Origin: an uncultured Eubacteriales bacterium
Lineage (GTDB): Bacteria > Bacillota > Clostridia > Oscillospirales > Acutalibacteraceae
Assembly (NCBI GenBank): GCA_900321515.1
Contig: ONWI01000216.1
Location: 1-5,180 of the forward strand
Direction of reading: 5' to 3'
Length of the DNA stretch: 5,180 nucleotides
Of this stretch, positions 5,122-5,180 are shown in pieces. Within the stretch, counting starts at the first letter, position 1. Every line of letters starts with the position of its first letter. A model generated the notes under the pieces. That model searched no databases and was not told the DNA's origin. It saw only the letters and a program-made list of their open reading frames with translations. The translations under genes and the position numbers were made by a program.

Positions 5122-5180
5122 ATAAGCAAAGAACAACAGGTGCAGATCAACGAAGATATTCGTGACAAGGAAGTGCGAGT
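5122..5180 (+). CDS. infC: Translation initiation factor IF-3, 5' end only
   Basis: The first 19 full codons read ISKEQQVQINEDIRDKEVRV (the last codon is cut by the window edge). INEDIRDKEVRV is the signature N-terminus of IF-3, which binds the 30S subunit, keeps it apart from 50S and checks the start codon and initiator tRNA. The best-spaced start is ATA at 5122. IF-3 genes are known to use rare AUU-type starts, as in E. coli, so that IF-3 represses its own translation. TTG at 5116 (giving an added two residues) is the alternative that an automatic gene caller would prefer. The operon normally continues with rpmI and rplT beyond the window. Confidence 0.93.
   Translation, partial: MSKEQQVQINEDIRDKEVR

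Overview
This window looks like chromosomal DNA from a low- to mid-GC Firmicute of the class Clostridia, probably a Ruminococcaceae/Oscillospiraceae-type gut or rumen bacterium. The evidence is strong sigma-A promoters and AGGAGG-type ribosome binding sites, a clostridial-type MurC (ACEFVDTF and NIDADHLDYF motifs), a CmpB-family membrane protein, and an infC gene behind a Firmicutes-style attenuator leader. The genus assignment is inference.

Layout. (1) Positions 1-1852, minus strand: a large secreted leucine-rich-repeat protein of the BspA type. It has a signal peptide, an acidic linker, about eight LRR_5 repeats, a cysteine-containing module, and a beta-rich domain that carries a 12-nt tandem repeat. 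The frame breaks at a 5-C tract (462-466) inside a 48-nt near-perfect palindrome, and the downstream 153 codons continue openly in another frame to the window edge. (2) Positions 1853-2400: an intergenic region with a near-consensus promoter for the LRR gene, two palindromes sharing a TCAAG half-site, a bidirectional terminator, and a 39-codon remnant of a paralogous C-terminal domain. (3) Positions 2401-2808, plus strand: a small CmpB-like (PF06541-type) membrane protein. (4) Positions 2913-4860, plus strand: murC (UDP-N-acetylmuramate--L-alanine ligase) followed 10 nt later by a nitroreductase-family gene whose ribosome binding site overlaps the murC stop, so the two are probably one operon. 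A 7-1-7 inverted repeat resembling Fur/PerR-family boxes lies just upstream of murC. (5) Positions 4871-5180: a strong promoter, a leader of about 215 nt ending in an intrinsic terminator (L20-leader type), and the 5' end of infC (IF-3), which appears to start at an ATA codon.

How it fits together. The right half is core housekeeping: cell-wall precursor synthesis, a flavin reductase, and the start of the infC-rpmI-rplT translation operon with its attenuator. The left half is accessory and unstable, with a surface protein showing repeat expansion, a palindrome-associated frameshift and the debris of a tandem paralogue. I see no CRISPR array, intact mobile element, phage gene, tRNA or rRNA, and no clearly new multi-gene system. 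The most interesting signals are the frameshift palindrome, the in-domain minisatellite, and the infC leader, which has complementarity to both its own terminator stem and its own start codon.
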